Assembly: GCF_900156525.1 (NCBI RefSeq)
Contig: NZ_FTPS01000001.1
Location: forward strand, 186,001-250,000
Origin: Pontibaca methylaminivorans
GTDB lineage: Bacteria; Pseudomonadota; Alphaproteobacteria; Rhodobacterales; Rhodobacteraceae
DNA: 64,000 nucleotides
Direction: 5' to 3'
Shown here: in pieces, positions 25,965-35,656 of the stretch
Position numbering within the stretch: position 1 is the stretch's first letter
Layout: each line of letters begins with the position of its first letter
Program-made: the position numbers and the translations under genes
Notes under the pieces: model-generated
Seen by the model: the letters and a program-made list of their open reading frames with translations, nothing else
What the model was told of the DNA's origin: nothing
The model's database searches: none

Positions 25965-26329
25965 GCTCCGACGACAGGCCGATTCGCCCGTGATCCGGCC
26001 TCCGCTACACTCCGTGAAAAGTGCCTGTAACGCACAATAACAGGCTCGCGGTCAGGGTTCGATGCCGAGCCAGAATGATACGGCGCGCTGTTGTCTTCGC
26101 ACATTTAGCGCACAATTCTAGGCTAAGCTATTGTTTTACATTATGCGCCGCATCCTCTCGACCGCACCACTTCTTTCCCTCGGTTTCCAGAAAACTGCGT
26201 GTTTCAAGGGGTTTGTGTCGCCCGATGACAGGGGCCGCCACCGGCAGGCGGCTGTTTCACGCAAGGCCCGGCGTAACCGGAATCTCCCGGCCGATCAGCA
26301 ACGGCCTGCGCCCTTTTCCGGCACCGCTT
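25965..26329. other. Prophage/chromosome boundary region without genes
   Basis: No convincing ORF. A 6-bp hairpin GCCTGT/ACAGGC (about 26,023-26,045) and a repeated CGCACAAT string are present. The true attachment site should be here or just left of the YedK gene, but without the left end of the prophage no direct repeat can be matched. Confidence 0.4.
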
Positions 26330-27154
26330 TCAGTCGGCCGGGCCTATGCCGGCGATTGCCCGGCTTTCCCCGGATAGGAAGGGAAAGAAATCGCGGATTG
26401 CCCGGTCGATCTCGGCCCTGCTCATCCGCTCCATGCTGCGCCGCCTGATCATCTTGCGGGTCAGGCGCGTGTCGTTCATTCCGTTGTTGGTCACCAGCGC
26501 AAGATGCCCGTCGATCACCACGTTGGGGAACCTGCGGGCCATGCCGAAATGTCCGAACTGATAAATGCTCTTGCCCGGGTGGCGCATGGCGGCGCCGGCG
26601 CTCATGAATTCGACCGGCCAGTGATAGACGCCGGCCAGCGGGCCGCCGATCGCGCTGTACATGACGTTCCTGAGGCTCGCGACGAAGACCCCGTCACCCT
26701 GCATCCGCTCGAATGTGTGGGCTTTCATGAGCGCGACGAAATCGCGGCAGAGACAATCGTCGTCATCCAGGCGGAACTGCAGGGTCCGGGAATAATCGAA
26801 GCCAAGCGCGCGAAACACGCGCCTTTGCGCCCGGTGCGCCATGGTGACGGGGAAGAACCGCAACGTGACCTGCGGCACCCCGGCGCAGAGGGCGCGCAGG
26901 CGGGTCTTGTATTCCTCGGGCATCTGCCGTGATGCCAGCACGATGAAGTGGAAATCCTGATCGCTCTGCGCGCGCAGCGAGGCAAGGGTAAGGTGTTCGA
27001 ACGACCTGAGCCGCGCCTCGAGCCGCACCGGATCAAAGAGCAGCCCGGCGCGGTCGTCAAGAACGGCCTGCACCTCTTCGTCGCTTTTGTCCCGGAATGC
27101 CTTCCAGTCGCCCTTGCCGAGCAGCGAAAAGCGACAGATGCCGACGACCTGCAT
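26330..27154 (-). CDS. Putative rhamnosyltransferase-type glycosyltransferase
   Basis: A 274-residue protein: QVVGICRFSLLGKGDW, then FEHLTLASLRAQSDQDFHF, IVLASRQMPEEYKTRLRALC and LQFRLDDDDCLCRDFV. The DDDD acidic cluster serves as the metal/nucleotide-sugar site. These strings fit the family of putative rhamnosyl transferases that appear in Rhodobacteraceae genomes as single genes. It would act in the cytoplasm on a cell-surface glycan. ATG at 27,154 is chosen; a GTG two codons upstream is possible. Confidence 0.75.
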   Translation of the reverse strand: MQVVGICRFSLLGKGDWKAFRDKSDEEVQAVLDDRAGLLFDPVRLEARLRSFEHLTLASLRAQSDQDFHFIVLASRQMPEEYKTRLRALCAGVPQVTLRFFPVTMAHRAQRRVFRALGFDYSRTLQFRLDDDDCLCRDFVALMKAHTFERMQGDGVFVASLRNVMYSAIGGPLAGVYHWPVEFMSAGAAMRHPGKSIYQFGHFGMARRFPNVVIDGHLALVTNNGMNDTRLTRKMIRRRSMERMSRAEIDRAIRDFFPFLSGESRAIAGIGPAD

Positions 27155-27311
27155 GACCACATACCCCGCGCAGAACTCTATGACCGAACCGGGTCGGGGT
27201 TATCGTCATCTCGGGGAGCGTGCAATGCACATGCTGGATGCAGCCGCGCCGGCGGGGCCGTGGGGCCGGGGGCCGCGCCCGGATCCGGCGCCGGACCGAT
27301 CCGGGTGCTCC

Positions 27312-28088
27312 TCAGCCGTCCTGCGCGGTGTCCGTCGCCTCGTCCGCCGCGTTTTGCGCGCTGCGGATCGGTTCCTGCCCCGGCGGTACGGTGCCCTTGC
27401 CCTGTTCGTTCTTCTTCAGCACGACCACGCGCGCGCCGGGTTTGTAGAGCTTTTCAAGCTCGATCACGTCCTGCTGGAACAGCCGGATGCAACCCGCGGT
27501 GGTCGCCTGTCCGATCGCCGCCGGATTGGCCGTGCCGTGAATGCGATAGAGCGTGTCGCGCTTTCCCTGGTGGATATAAAGCGCCCGCGCGCCCAGCGGG
27601 TTCTGCAGCCCGCCCTCCATGCCCTTGCGGTGCGGCTCGTAGAGTTCGGGCTTGCGCTTCAGCATGTTGCTGGTCGGGGTCCAGGTCGGCCAGTCGCGGC
27701 TGTAGGCGATATGCCCCTTGCCGGAAAAGGAGCGCCCCTCTTCGCCGACGGCCACCCGGTAGCGGATCGCGCGGTCCTCGGGCAGGATATAGTAAAGATA
27801 GCGGTCCCAGGGATCGACCACGATGCTGCCGGGTTTTTCGTCGCTCCAGTAATCGACCTCGCGCCGGACGCTGGCTTCGGTCAGGTATTGCCGGGGCACG
27901 GCGGGAATCATGATCTCGCCGTCATCGACGGCCGAGTAATGCTCGGCAAGTTCGGGTGTCAGCCCCGGCCCCGACTGGGCGTCGCTGTCGGGTTTTTCGG
28001 CGCAGGCGGCAAGGACCAGGCAGGCGAGGGAGATCAGGGCCATGCCCGGTCGGGGCGGGAAATATCGGTTCGGGGTGCAAAGCGTCAT
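27312..28088 (-). CDS. L,D-transpeptidase lipoprotein (YkuD domain)
   Basis: A 258-residue protein. A long N-terminus ends in a lipoprotein signal (ALISLACLVLAAC), then a YkuD domain with VDPWDRYLYYILPEDRAIRY, MEGGLQNPLGARALYIHQG and the catalytic YRIHGTANPAAIG, ATTAGCIRLF, in which His, Gly-Cys and Arg are present. It should form 3-3 cross-links in peptidoglycan or attach proteins to it. An Ala/Gln/Pro-rich tail follows. An internal ATG at 28,043 would give a more standard signal peptide. Confidence 0.85.
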   Translation of the reverse strand: MTLCTPNRYFPPRPGMALISLACLVLAACAEKPDSDAQSGPGLTPELAEHYSAVDDGEIMIPAVPRQYLTEASVRREVDYWSDEKPGSIVVDPWDRYLYYILPEDRAIRYRVAVGEEGRSFSGKGHIAYSRDWPTWTPTSNMLKRKPELYEPHRKGMEGGLQNPLGARALYIHQGKRDTLYRIHGTANPAAIGQATTAGCIRLFQQDVIELEKLYKPGARVVVLKKNEQGKGTVPPGQEPIRSAQNAADEATDTAQDG

Positions 28089-28671
28089 GTTGTCGTTGTT
28101 CCAGCGTTCGTTCCGGTGTGTATGACGGGCCGGACGTAGGAGCCGGCCGTCGTATCTCGTGCCCGGCTGTTTCCGTGCCCCGGAAGGCGGGCCGGTTGCA
28201 CGGGCGGACGATGCGTCAACGCGCCCAGGCCGCCATTCGATCCGCCCGGCGCGCGGTCCGGGCCGCACCGTCACATTTCTGCCGGGCCCGAACCGGAGAG
28301 AGGGGCGCCCGTGCCGGTTGCCTCATGTCCAAACGGCGCTCTGACGCTGCAACCTTAAGCCAGCCTTAACCAGAGTCGCGCGCATCGTGATTGCCGGCCC
28401 GCCCGTTTCCGATGGCAGGGCACTTGGGCCGGCTGCATCGCATGGGCCAGATCGCTGGTTTTACTGTGAATTCTGCAAAAGTGGTGCCCGGGGGCAGCAT
28501 TGAATGCATCTATATGTAGTTATCAGGCGTTCTCCAGGTCGATCACTTTTTTAACTGTATCATGTCATTACGTCATCTTGCGCTATCGTCCACACTCAGG
28601 CAATATCTCCTCATACTACATGTTGTTTGTGGGCCAGTTCATGGGCTGGATTAGCAGCGAAATTTGTGGGC
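28089..28671. other. 583-base intergenic region containing the island end
   Basis: The left part is GC-rich DNA without plausible genes. From about 28,450 the composition becomes AT-richer, and at 28,482 the 14-bp tRNA-Phe fragment marks the left end of the island. The 170 bases between that repeat and the integrase are AT-rich and presumably hold its promoter and attachment-site arm binding sites. Confidence 0.5.
28482..28495. repeat. Attachment-site repeat (left end of the tRNA-Phe island)
   Basis: TGGTGCCCGGGGGC equals bases 41,708-41,721, the 3' end of tRNA-Phe including the encoded CCA, in the same orientation. The next twelve bases still match partly. This is the duplicated 3' tRNA end expected after integrase-mediated insertion. 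Confidence 0.75.
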
Positions 28672-29871
28672 ATGGGCAGGGAATTGAACAGGCTTGCCAC
28701 GAAAACAGTGCAAGCCCTTGGAAAGGGTAAGTTTTGCGATGGCGGTGGGCTATGGCTGACAAAGGCCGACCAGCGGCGGGGTAAGTGGTCCTTCCGCTTT
28801 ATGATGGCGGGCCGCGCACGTGAAATGGGCCTGGGCATCTGGCCGGATACGTCGCTGGCCGAAGCACGGCGCAAAGCCGAGGATGCCAGAGCCAAGACGC
28901 GCGAAGGACTTGACCCCATTCTTGAGCGCGACCGTGCTCGGCGCGACATGCGGCGCAACCTGCACCTCTTGGAGGACGTGGCGCGCGATGCGTTCGAGGC
29001 GCGAAAGGCCGAACTCAAAGGCGACGGTAAGGCCGGCCGCTGGTTCAGCCCGCTCGCGCTCCATGTCTTGCCCAAGTTGGGCAAGATGCCGGTGATCGAG
29101 GTCGATCAGATCGCGATCCGCGACTGCCTCGCGCCGATCTGGCACAAGAAAGGCGACACGGCCCGCAAGGCCGTGAACCGGCTAAGTATCGTGCTGCGTC
29201 ACGCGGCAGCGCTCGGGTTGGATGTCGACCTGCAGGCGACCGAAAAGGCGAAGGCGCTGCTCGGAAAGTCGCGAGCCATATCGCGCAATATCCCGGCGCT
29301 ACCATGGCCCGAGGTGCCGGGGTTTTACGAGAGCCTGTCCGATGGCACGGTGACGCATCTGGCGCTGCGGCTGCTGATCCTGACCGGGGTGCGCTCCGCG
29401 CCGTTACGTTTCATCCGCGAGGAGCAAATCGACGGAGATGTGTGGACGATCCCCGCCGAAGCGATGAAGGGCCGCAAGGGCGCAACGGAGTCGTTCCGAG
29501 TGCCGCTCTCGGCCGAAGCTCTGTCGATCATCGACGCGGCGCGGCGCCACTCTCGCGATGGTTTCCTCTTTCCCTCGGTACGCAAGGGCGTGATTTCCGA
29601 TGCCACCATGTCGCGGCTGATGGAGCGGCGGGGCATGGAGGCCCGCCCGCATGGTTTCCGCTCGAGCCTGCGCGATTGGCTCGCCGAGTGCACCGATGCC
29701 CCGCACGAGGTCGCGGAGACCATGCTCGGGCATGCGACGGGGGGCGCGGTCGTGAAAGCCTATCGCCGCACCGACTTCCTCGAGCAACGCCGAGCGCTGC
29801 TGGAACGCTGGGCCGGACATGTCACCGGCGGCGCCGGACAGGTGGTGAAACTAGCAGGAGCAGGAAAATGA
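28672..29871 (+). CDS. int: Tyrosine integrase of the tRNA-Phe island
   Basis: A 399-residue site-specific recombinase of the P4-like group. The N-terminal arm-binding domain has KFCDGGGLWLTKADQRRGKW and MGLGIWPDTSLAEARRKAED. The catalytic domain has Arg in LTGVRSAPLRF, His-x-x-Arg in RPHGFRSSLRDW, His in MLGHATGG and Tyr in VVKAYRRTDFLEQRR, so all key residues are visible. ATG 28,672 is preferred over upstream TTG and GTG codons. The gene lies 177 bases from the attachment repeat, as usual for P4-type islands, and overlaps the next gene by four bases. Confidence 0.92.
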   Translation: MGRELNRLATKTVQALGKGKFCDGGGLWLTKADQRRGKWSFRFMMAGRAREMGLGIWPDTSLAEARRKAEDARAKTREGLDPILERDRARRDMRRNLHLLEDVARDAFEARKAELKGDGKAGRWFSPLALHVLPKLGKMPVIEVDQIAIRDCLAPIWHKKGDTARKAVNRLSIVLRHAAALGLDVDLQATEKAKALLGKSRAISRNIPALPWPEVPGFYESLSDGTVTHLALRLLILTGVRSAPLRFIREEQIDGDVWTIPAEAMKGRKGATESFRVPLSAEALSIIDAARRHSRDGFLFPSVRKGVISDATMSRLMERRGMEARPHGFRSSLRDWLAECTDAPHEVAETMLGHATGGAVVKAYRRTDFLEQRRALLERWAGHVTGGAGQVVKLAGAGK

Positions 29872-30704
29872 ACCACAGCCAAACACCCGCCCCGTGGCGG
29901 AAGATCGTTGAGGAAAAAGATTGGAGCAGTCTCGATGCTTATTGGCGGTATGCGCGCCAAGGCGAGGCGGCAGATATCCTTGCGGCCCTGCGCCGCGCGG
30001 TCGGAACGACAAAGATCGTCAACGGGGTCGAGCACGACATCATTGACCGGGAACCAGCAGAGGTTCCGGCCGATCTCGTCGGGGCTGCCGAGATCCTGCG
30101 TGAGGGAGAGCTCGAGGCCTACGCCATGGGCGAGGACGTATATCTCCAGCCCTATCGCGAGCAATGGGCCGAGCTTTCCGGGCAGGTTCTCAAAGACTGC
30201 CGCGAACTCGAGGCGCTCCCCGAGGTGACCGAGGGCGACGCATCCATGTCGCGCCAGCTCCACGCGCGGGTGGCCCGGGGCGAGCTGGCCTGGATCAACC
30301 GCATTCTCGCGGCCATGCTGGTCGCGGATGACGATGATCCAAACGATGATCCCGCGCTCGACGCGGCGCTGCAGGAGCACATGGCGACGGTCGCAGTGAA
30401 AGCCTTCATCGCCGGGCAGCATTTCCGCGCGGCTCTGGGCAAGGTGCATGAGGTAGATGCCATCCGTGGCGAAATTAATCTCGAAGCAGCCGAACATGGC
30501 GGCGAAGTAACTAGTTTGCTGAACAAGGATAATCGAGAACGCATCATGGCTCGCATGATAGACCTCATCCGCAATGAAGGGCTGAATGTGACTAGCGCCG
30601 CTTGGGCATGCGCGGCCGAGGGGCTCGCCTCTCAGTCAGCCGTCCGATCCACTTGGTACCGGCACCGGAAAACTGTGGCAACCCCGCCACTGCCACAGAC
30701 TTGA
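29868..30704 (+). CDS. Island protein of unknown function, 278 aa
   Basis: A 278-residue soluble protein coupled to the integrase by an ATGA overlap. Start MNHSQTPAPWRKIVEEKDWS, an acidic centre (VADDDDPNDDPALDAALQEH) and a C-terminal part that could be a helix-turn-helix (EGLNVTSAAWACAAEGLAS, STWYRHRKT). No family recognised. Its place directly after the integrase suggests a role in maintenance or transfer of the island. Confidence 0.6.
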   Translation: MNHSQTPAPWRKIVEEKDWSSLDAYWRYARQGEAADILAALRRAVGTTKIVNGVEHDIIDREPAEVPADLVGAAEILREGELEAYAMGEDVYLQPYREQWAELSGQVLKDCRELEALPEVTEGDASMSRQLHARVARGELAWINRILAAMLVADDDDPNDDPALDAALQEHMATVAVKAFIAGQHFRAALGKVHEVDAIRGEINLEAAEHGGEVTSLLNKDNRERIMARMIDLIRNEGLNVTSAAWACAAEGLASQSAVRSTWYRHRKTVATPPLPQT

Positions 30705-30748
30705 TCTGATAACGCTCAGGCATCTTCAATCAATCGGAGGTGCCTTCA

Positions 30749-30964
30749 ATGCAAATCCTCGACTCTCAATTGCAACCCGATCCACTGCTCACGGCCCGCG
30801 AGGTCGGTGCGATGCTGGCGATCAGTCTTCCGAGCGTCTTCCGCCATGTTGCTGAAGGCAAGCTACCGAAACCGATCAAGCTGGGCGCTTCCAGCCGTTG
30901 GCCGCAATCGGAAATCCTTGCGGTGATCGAGGCTGCCAAGGTCGCTCGCGAGAGCGCAAAGTGA
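30749..30964 (+). CDS. alpA: AlpA-family HTH regulator
   Basis: A 71-residue protein: LLTAREVGAMLAISLPSVFR, HVAEGKLPKPIKLGASSRWP, that is the winged-type MerR/AlpA HTH with the LTxxEVA-L-xSxxTxxR and FPxPxxLG--RW patterns. AlpA proteins act as excisionases or activators of the cognate integrase in P4-like islands. CGGAGGTG precedes the ATG at a good distance. Confidence 0.85.
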   Translation: MQILDSQLQPDPLLTAREVGAMLAISLPSVFRHVAEGKLPKPIKLGASSRWPQSEILAVIEAAKVARESAK

Positions 30965-31062
30965 AACCCCCGCCGGGTCGGGCGGGGGCGTGGTTTTGCG
31001 GCTTTGGAATATCCGCACCCTAGCGTTTTCCGCCTTCCGGCTCAAGCCGAGAGGCAAAACTG

Positions 31063-31944
31063 ATGACAATTTACGAAACTGACGTGAGGGCCATTACCGC
31101 CGCCCTCGGCGGCAGGTGGTATGGCCGCTATGGCGCAGCACCTTGCCCGGTCTGCCAGCCCGAGAGGCGCAAGGAGCAGAACGCTCTTACCGTTGCCGAG
31201 CGCAATACCCGCCTGCTGCTGCACTGCAAAAAGGGCGGTTGCCGCTTCGAGGATATAGCGGCGGTGCTGGGGCTGCGCTCTGGCGGATATCGCGACCCCG
31301 ATGCAGGCGTGGTCACCCGCCGCAAGGCCGAGCAAAAGGCTCAAACCGCAAGGCGTGAACGGCAGGCACTGCGGCTCTGGCGCGAGGCGCTGCCGATTGA
31401 GGGCACGCCCGCCGAAACCTATCTGCGGGGCCGGGGCATTACCTGCGACCTGCCCGACACGCTGCGCTTTCACCCGGAATGCTGGCATGGGCCAACCGCT
31501 CGGCGACTGCCTGCGATGGTGGCCCATGTTTCTGGTGCCGAACGCTTCGCGGTACATCGCACTTATCTGGGCTCGGATGGTCGCAACAAGGCAATGGCTG
31601 AGCCGAGCAAGATGATGCTTGGCCGCACTCTGGGCGGCGCGGTGCGCCTCGTGGAGGGGCCGGACGGGCTGGCGGTGGCCGAGGGCATAGAAACTGCCTT
31701 GTCGCTCGCCTGCGGGCTGCTGCGCGGGCGCCCAAGCATATGGGCGGCTCTGAGCGCCGGCGGTCTCGTTGCCTTGCGACTGCCGGACCGTCCCGGCAAG
31801 CTGATCATCGCCACGGATGGCGACAGGGCCGGCCATGAGGCCGGGTACCGCCTTGCAACGCGCGCCCATGCGTTGGGATGGCAGGTGTCATTGCTGCGCC
31901 ACGTCGCATCATTGGGGCCGGGTCGCGCTGTCCCATGGCCATGA
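31063..31944 (+). pseudogene. CHC2/Toprim primase-type protein, 3' end truncated by IS110
   Basis: The reading frame holds a zinc finger (CPVCQPERRKEQNAL, CKKGGC) and a Toprim-like domain with VAEGIETALSLACGL, PSIWAALSAGGLVAL and LIIATDGDRAGHEAG (acidic metal site). This is the layout of primases/DUF7146-type proteins of P4-like islands. After GWQVSLL (about 31,893) the native sequence ends and 17 codons read through IS110 DNA. The C-terminal helicase-linked part is therefore lost. Confidence 0.75.
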
Positions 31945-32734
31945 AGTTCGGCTGGTGCCAGCGGCCTACGTGAAGCCTTTCGTAAAGCGCCAGAAAAACG
32001 ACAAAGCAGACGCCGAAGCCATCGCAGAAGCAGCCTCGCGCCCGACCATGCGTTTCGTGGCCGTGAAGAGTGCCGAGACGCCGCGCGGTGGCGTTTCGAA
32101 CGCATCAGTGCCTCGTGCGGCAGCGCACGCAGCTGATCAACGCGCTTCGGGGACATCTGGCCGAGTTCGGCCTCGTGGCGCCAAAGGGGCCGGCGAGCCT
32201 GAAGGTGCTCGAGAACGCGCTGGCCGACGAGACTAGCGATCTGTCCGAGACGGTTCGGGAGATGGGCGCGATATACCTCGAGCAGATCGCGCGGCTCACC
32301 GAGGTGATCGAACGGCTGGCGGACGAACTCGAGGCAGCATCGAAGACAGATGCACAGTTGCGTCGGTTGTGCACCACCCCTGGGATCGGCCCGGTTACCG
32401 CAGGTGCGGTCGCGGCGTTTGCACCGGACCTCGACACGTTCGACAGCGGACGCAACTTCGCCCCCTGGCTGGGCCTGGTGCCCCGGCCACCGGCGGCAAG
32501 ACCAAGCTGGGTTCGGTCAACAAGATGGGCTAAACCGACATTCGCCGCCTGCTGATCGTCGGCGCCATGAGCGTGATCCGCTGGGTGGTTCGCAAAGGCG
32601 GCAGTTCGAACCGTTGGCTGGCTGCGCTGGTGGCGCGCAAGCCCAGGATGGTCGCAGCGGTGGCGCTCGCGAACACGATGGCCCGCATGGTCTGGGCCAT
32701 GACAACGAAACAGGCGAATTATCGGATGGCGTGA
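31895..32734 (+). pseudogene. IS110-family transposase, broken copy 1
   Basis: The coding sequence starts abruptly at SHHWGRVALSHGHEVRLVPA (the N-terminal third is missing), continues with KPFVKRQKNDKADAEAIAEA, changes frame near 32,085 to FRTHQCLVRQRTQLINALRG, and near 32,475 again, with an in-frame TAA at 32,530-32,535, to IRRLLIVGAMSVIRWVVRKG and a stop after YRMA. Two frameshifts and one stop mean it is dead. Its missing N-terminus appears in opposite orientation at 32,917-33,093, so the element was rearranged. Confidence 0.8.
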
Positions 32735-32916
32735 CCCGAGCCCGGGACGGGCGACGGCACGGCATGGCCGCAAGGCCGGGGTGAGCGATCGACGAGGAGT
32801 AGGCGACACGGACTTCGAAGTTCAAGGCGGGAGATTCAGCCCCGGGGCTCGAGCGCTTGCAGCTCTCTGAACCGATGTGAACCCAACCTTCCGAACAGCA
32901 TGACCCGCCCGTGGCG

Positions 32917-33093
32917 TCATGGAAGGCCACGCTCAGAGGCCTGACACACGTCCGATCGAAGGCCCCGCTGAAAATCGAAGATTATGCTTGCCAAATAGGG
33001 GGCATCCACACACGCCCCATCCATTCCGATTGCGCAGACCTGAAAACTGCCCTTCGCCAGATCAATCGCCAGCATGCTGATCGGTGTCGTCAT
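32917..33093 (-). pseudogene. IS110 N-terminal fragment, inverted
   Basis: On the minus strand MTTPISMLAIDLAKGSFQVC and AIGMDGACVDAP is the start of an IS110 DEDD transposase (the first catalytic Asp lies in AIDLAK). After about 33 residues it runs into unrelated codons and stops. It most likely is the missing 5' end of the copy at 31,895-32,734, in inverted orientation. Confidence 0.6.
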
Positions 33094-33151
33094 CGATGTG
33101 CCCTCCGTTTGGTTCTGATCGAACCATCATGGCATACAAGATGCCGCTGGG

Positions 33152-33430
33152 TGGGGGCATCCACCGCATCAGTTCAAACCAACGCGTTCATCGAAGAGTT
33201 CACCGGCCGGTTCCGTGCCGAGTGCCAACACGCGCACTGGTTCCTGATGCTTGCAAATGCATCCGAAAAGCTGGAGGATCGGCACAGATACCAGAAGGAT
33301 GATCGATGCCACAGCGCCATCGGATACAATGTTTCAAGCGCACTGCACTTCCCGCCGGCATCACCAGCCCGCCATCGTGATAAAACCCGGAACCTCCGGT
33401 GTCGGGCGGTCCAAAGCTGGTAGGCAGGAC
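33152..33430 (+). pseudogene. IS3-family transposase, C-terminal remnant
   Basis: The frame reads TNAFIEEFTGRFRAECQHAH, WFLMLANASEKLED and CHSAIGYN, which is the end of an IS407/IS3-type OrfB carrying the last catalytic Glu (FIE-F-G-FR-EC). Everything upstream of the DDE Glu region is missing. It fills the space between the IS110 debris and the cfa gene. Confidence 0.65.
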
Positions 33431-33515
33431 AGGCCGGGCAGGACTCTGATTGACTGCGAAGGAAAACCCCCAAACAGATCGTTTGGAACAAGCCTCCGTC
33501 CCCTTTGTTCTTGAA

Positions 33516-34763
33516 ATGACTTATCACGCGAGGAACCAGTTTCTGATGCTCTTTTCAGCAATTCTCCGATCCTTCATTCAGCATGGAAGCTTGGAAATTA
33601 TCAGGCCAAATGGTCATCGGCTGACATTTGGCGATGGCACGCCACCTCACGTAGCCGTTCGGCTGAGCACCGGGAAAATCGCGGCTACCCTCTTCCGGAA
33701 TCCTGCGCTTGTACTTGGCGAAGCCTATATGGACGGTCGGCTTATCATTGCGCATGGCTCCATTTATGATTTCCTTGACCTATTGGCGCAGAACCTTTCC
33801 AGTAGCCCCGGCGGATTCTGGTATGGCTTGAGCACGCGCACGCAGCGGGTAAAGAAGCGGGCAACCAGCATCCGACGCGCGCGACGGAACGTTGCGCATC
33901 ACTACGATCTGGATGCCAGACTCTACGATCTGTTCCTTGACGACGACAAACAGTATTCCTGTGCTTATTTTCGGAAAATGGATGATGGTATCGACCTGGC
34001 GCAGCTGCAAAAGAAACAGCATATCGCAGCCAAGCTATACCTTGACCAACCCGGATTGCGGGTACTTGATATCGGCTGCGGCTGGGGAGGAATGGCTTGC
34101 TACCTGGCTGAGAACTTCGAAGCCGAAGTAACCGGAATTACGCTAAGCCAGGAGCAGTATGAATACTGTCTGAAACGAGCAGAGAATTCCCCCGCGCGGG
34201 TACGGATAGACTTCAGGATGCTGGACTATCGGGAGCTGGCCGAGCCCTATGACCGGATTGTTTCTGTTGGCATGTTCGAGCATGTCGGGAAACGTAGCTA
34301 TCCGGAGTTCTTTGCGCAGATCCGTAATCTTCTGACCGAAGACGGTATTGCCCTGATCCACGCGATTGGATTTTCAGATACACCGTCGCCGATGAATCCT
34401 TTTATGCGCAAATACATCTTTCCGGGTGCCGATGTGGCCTCATTATCCGAGGTCTTCTCCGTGGTCGAGCCGAGCGGGCTGCTTGTCACCGATCTTGAAA
34501 TCCTGCGCCTGCATTATGCCGAGACGCTGCTGCGCTGGCGGCAGCGGTTCACTGCGCAACGCGAAAAAGCGGTGCAGCTCTACGATGAAAAGTTTTATCG
34601 TATGTGGGAATTCTATCTTGCAATGTGCGAAGTCGGCTTTCGTCGACAGGCGCTCATTGTTTTCCAGATCCAGTTGGCCAAACAAATCGACCGTCTGCCC
34701 ATTACTCGCGACTACATGTTCGAGACCGAACGTGAATGGACCAGTGAGCATCGTGCTCAATGA
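33516..34763 (+). CDS. cfa: Cyclopropane-fatty-acyl-phospholipid synthase
   Basis: A 415-residue enzyme that adds a methylene group from SAM across the double bond of membrane phospholipid acyl chains. Visible are the N-terminal domain (LTFGDGTPPHVAVRL, LGEAYMDGRL), a SAM site VLDIGCGWGGMACYLAENF, ITLSQEQYEYC, the active-site region IVSVGMFEHVG (Glu) and LIHAIGFSD (His), and MRKYIFPGADVASLSE with a catalytic Tyr further on. ATG 33,516 is chosen; 33,546 is possible. Codon use is AT-richer than the chromosome, in keeping with transfer. It is the first cargo gene after the IS debris. Confidence 0.92.
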   Translation: MTYHARNQFLMLFSAILRSFIQHGSLEIIRPNGHRLTFGDGTPPHVAVRLSTGKIAATLFRNPALVLGEAYMDGRLIIAHGSIYDFLDLLAQNLSSSPGGFWYGLSTRTQRVKKRATSIRRARRNVAHHYDLDARLYDLFLDDDKQYSCAYFRKMDDGIDLAQLQKKQHIAAKLYLDQPGLRVLDIGCGWGGMACYLAENFEAEVTGITLSQEQYEYCLKRAENSPARVRIDFRMLDYRELAEPYDRIVSVGMFEHVGKRSYPEFFAQIRNLLTEDGIALIHAIGFSDTPSPMNPFMRKYIFPGADVASLSEVFSVVEPSGLLVTDLEILRLHYAETLLRWRQRFTAQREKAVQLYDEKFYRMWEFYLAMCEVGFRRQALIVFQIQLAKQIDRLPITRDYMFETEREWTSEHRAQ

Positions 34764-34800
34764 TATGCTTGGCGTCCCACCGTGACCCGTGCCGTGCCGT

Positions 34801-34828
34801 GCCCTGCTTGCGTCAACGTGAGCAGGGC
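34801..34828. terminator. Hairpin between convergent cargo genes
   Basis: GCCCTGCT and AGCAGGGC enclose a 12-base loop, 38 bases after cfa and 127 bases before the end of the convergent gene at 34,955. No T-run on either side, so terminator function is tentative. Confidence 0.4.
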
Positions 34829-34954
34829 AGGTGATCGTTCGATGCGCGGCGCTTTCGTCCCTCGGACGGCCGAGCGGTCGATGGTCAGGCTTCGCGTGTT
34901 GCTGATCAGACCGCACCGACCGATTATCCGCATACGGAAAACAACTTGTCCAAG

Positions 34955-35656
34955 TCACAGGGCCAACCGGACCGCCTCCCGCACTTCCGCGTAGAGTATC
35001 CAGTGTCCCTGATCGCCCTCATTTCCAGGCTCATTCCGGTAACCGAGATGGGCAGCGCCCTCGGGATCGCCGGAGATTTCGTTCGTTCCGGTGTCAAGCG
35101 ACAGGTATTCACCGATCAGGTTGCCGGCAGCAATAAAAGACCTGTTGGCCGAGGTCCGGGTTTTATACCCTGCTGCATATGCCATGCGTGCGTCCGTCAG
35201 CCCGTCTTCTCCTGACAGCGACAAGGCCGTCAGCATGGCGCGCTGGGGCTCTGAAAGCACGACCTGGCGCATCGCCTCGACATATTCTTCGGTGCTCGGC
35301 ACGGCAAGGCCCGTCTTCGGATTCCTGCGCCGGTTGTCGATCCTGCGGTTTTCTCTGGAGTCAATGACCTCGTGCAGGGCAGCGATGGCCGCCTCCTCCG
35401 TCGCACCGGTCGCTTCGGCGATCATGCCGCGCACCTTTGTTGGTGGTTTCGGAAAAGCGCGTGCGACAAATGTTCCCGCAAGCCAGCCCGACTTGATCTG
35501 GTACCGGCTGTGTTCTCCCAGCAGGATGGTCGGTGGCCTGGTTGGCTCCGGCTTCCTTTTCTTTGTCGTGCTCTTGAGCAGATTTTGACCCGCTTGCAAG
35601 CGGCCTGCCGAACTGGACTGTGCCATCGGAAATCCTCTTCTGATTTGTGACTTCAT
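34955..35656 (-). CDS. Island protein of unknown function, possibly winged-helix
   Basis: A 233-residue protein coupled to the desaturase by an ATGA overlap at 35,653-35,656; MAQSSSAG at 35,626 behind GAGG is an alternative start. The N-terminus is basic (KSTTKKRKPEPTRPP). The segment QRAMLTALSLSGEDGLTDAR, MAYAAGYKTRTSANRSFIAAG resembles a winged-helix or HNH-associated DNA-binding module in which a small xAAGY motif follows a helix. No catalytic residues are evident. Association with a desaturase is not obviously functional. Confidence 0.5.
   Translation of the reverse strand: MKSQIRRGFPMAQSSSAGRLQAGQNLLKSTTKKRKPEPTRPPTILLGEHSRYQIKSGWLAGTFVARAFPKPPTKVRGMIAEATGATEEAAIAALHEVIDSRENRRIDNRRRNPKTGLAVPSTEEYVEAMRQVVLSEPQRAMLTALSLSGEDGLTDARMAYAAGYKTRTSANRSFIAAGNLIGEYLSLDTGTNEISGDPEGAAHLGYRNEPGNEGDQGHWILYAEVREAVRLAL

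Noticed and set aside
25965-26329. A prophage attachment site at the right boundary.
   Set aside because: No direct repeat or tRNA fragment could be matched because the left prophage end is outside the window.
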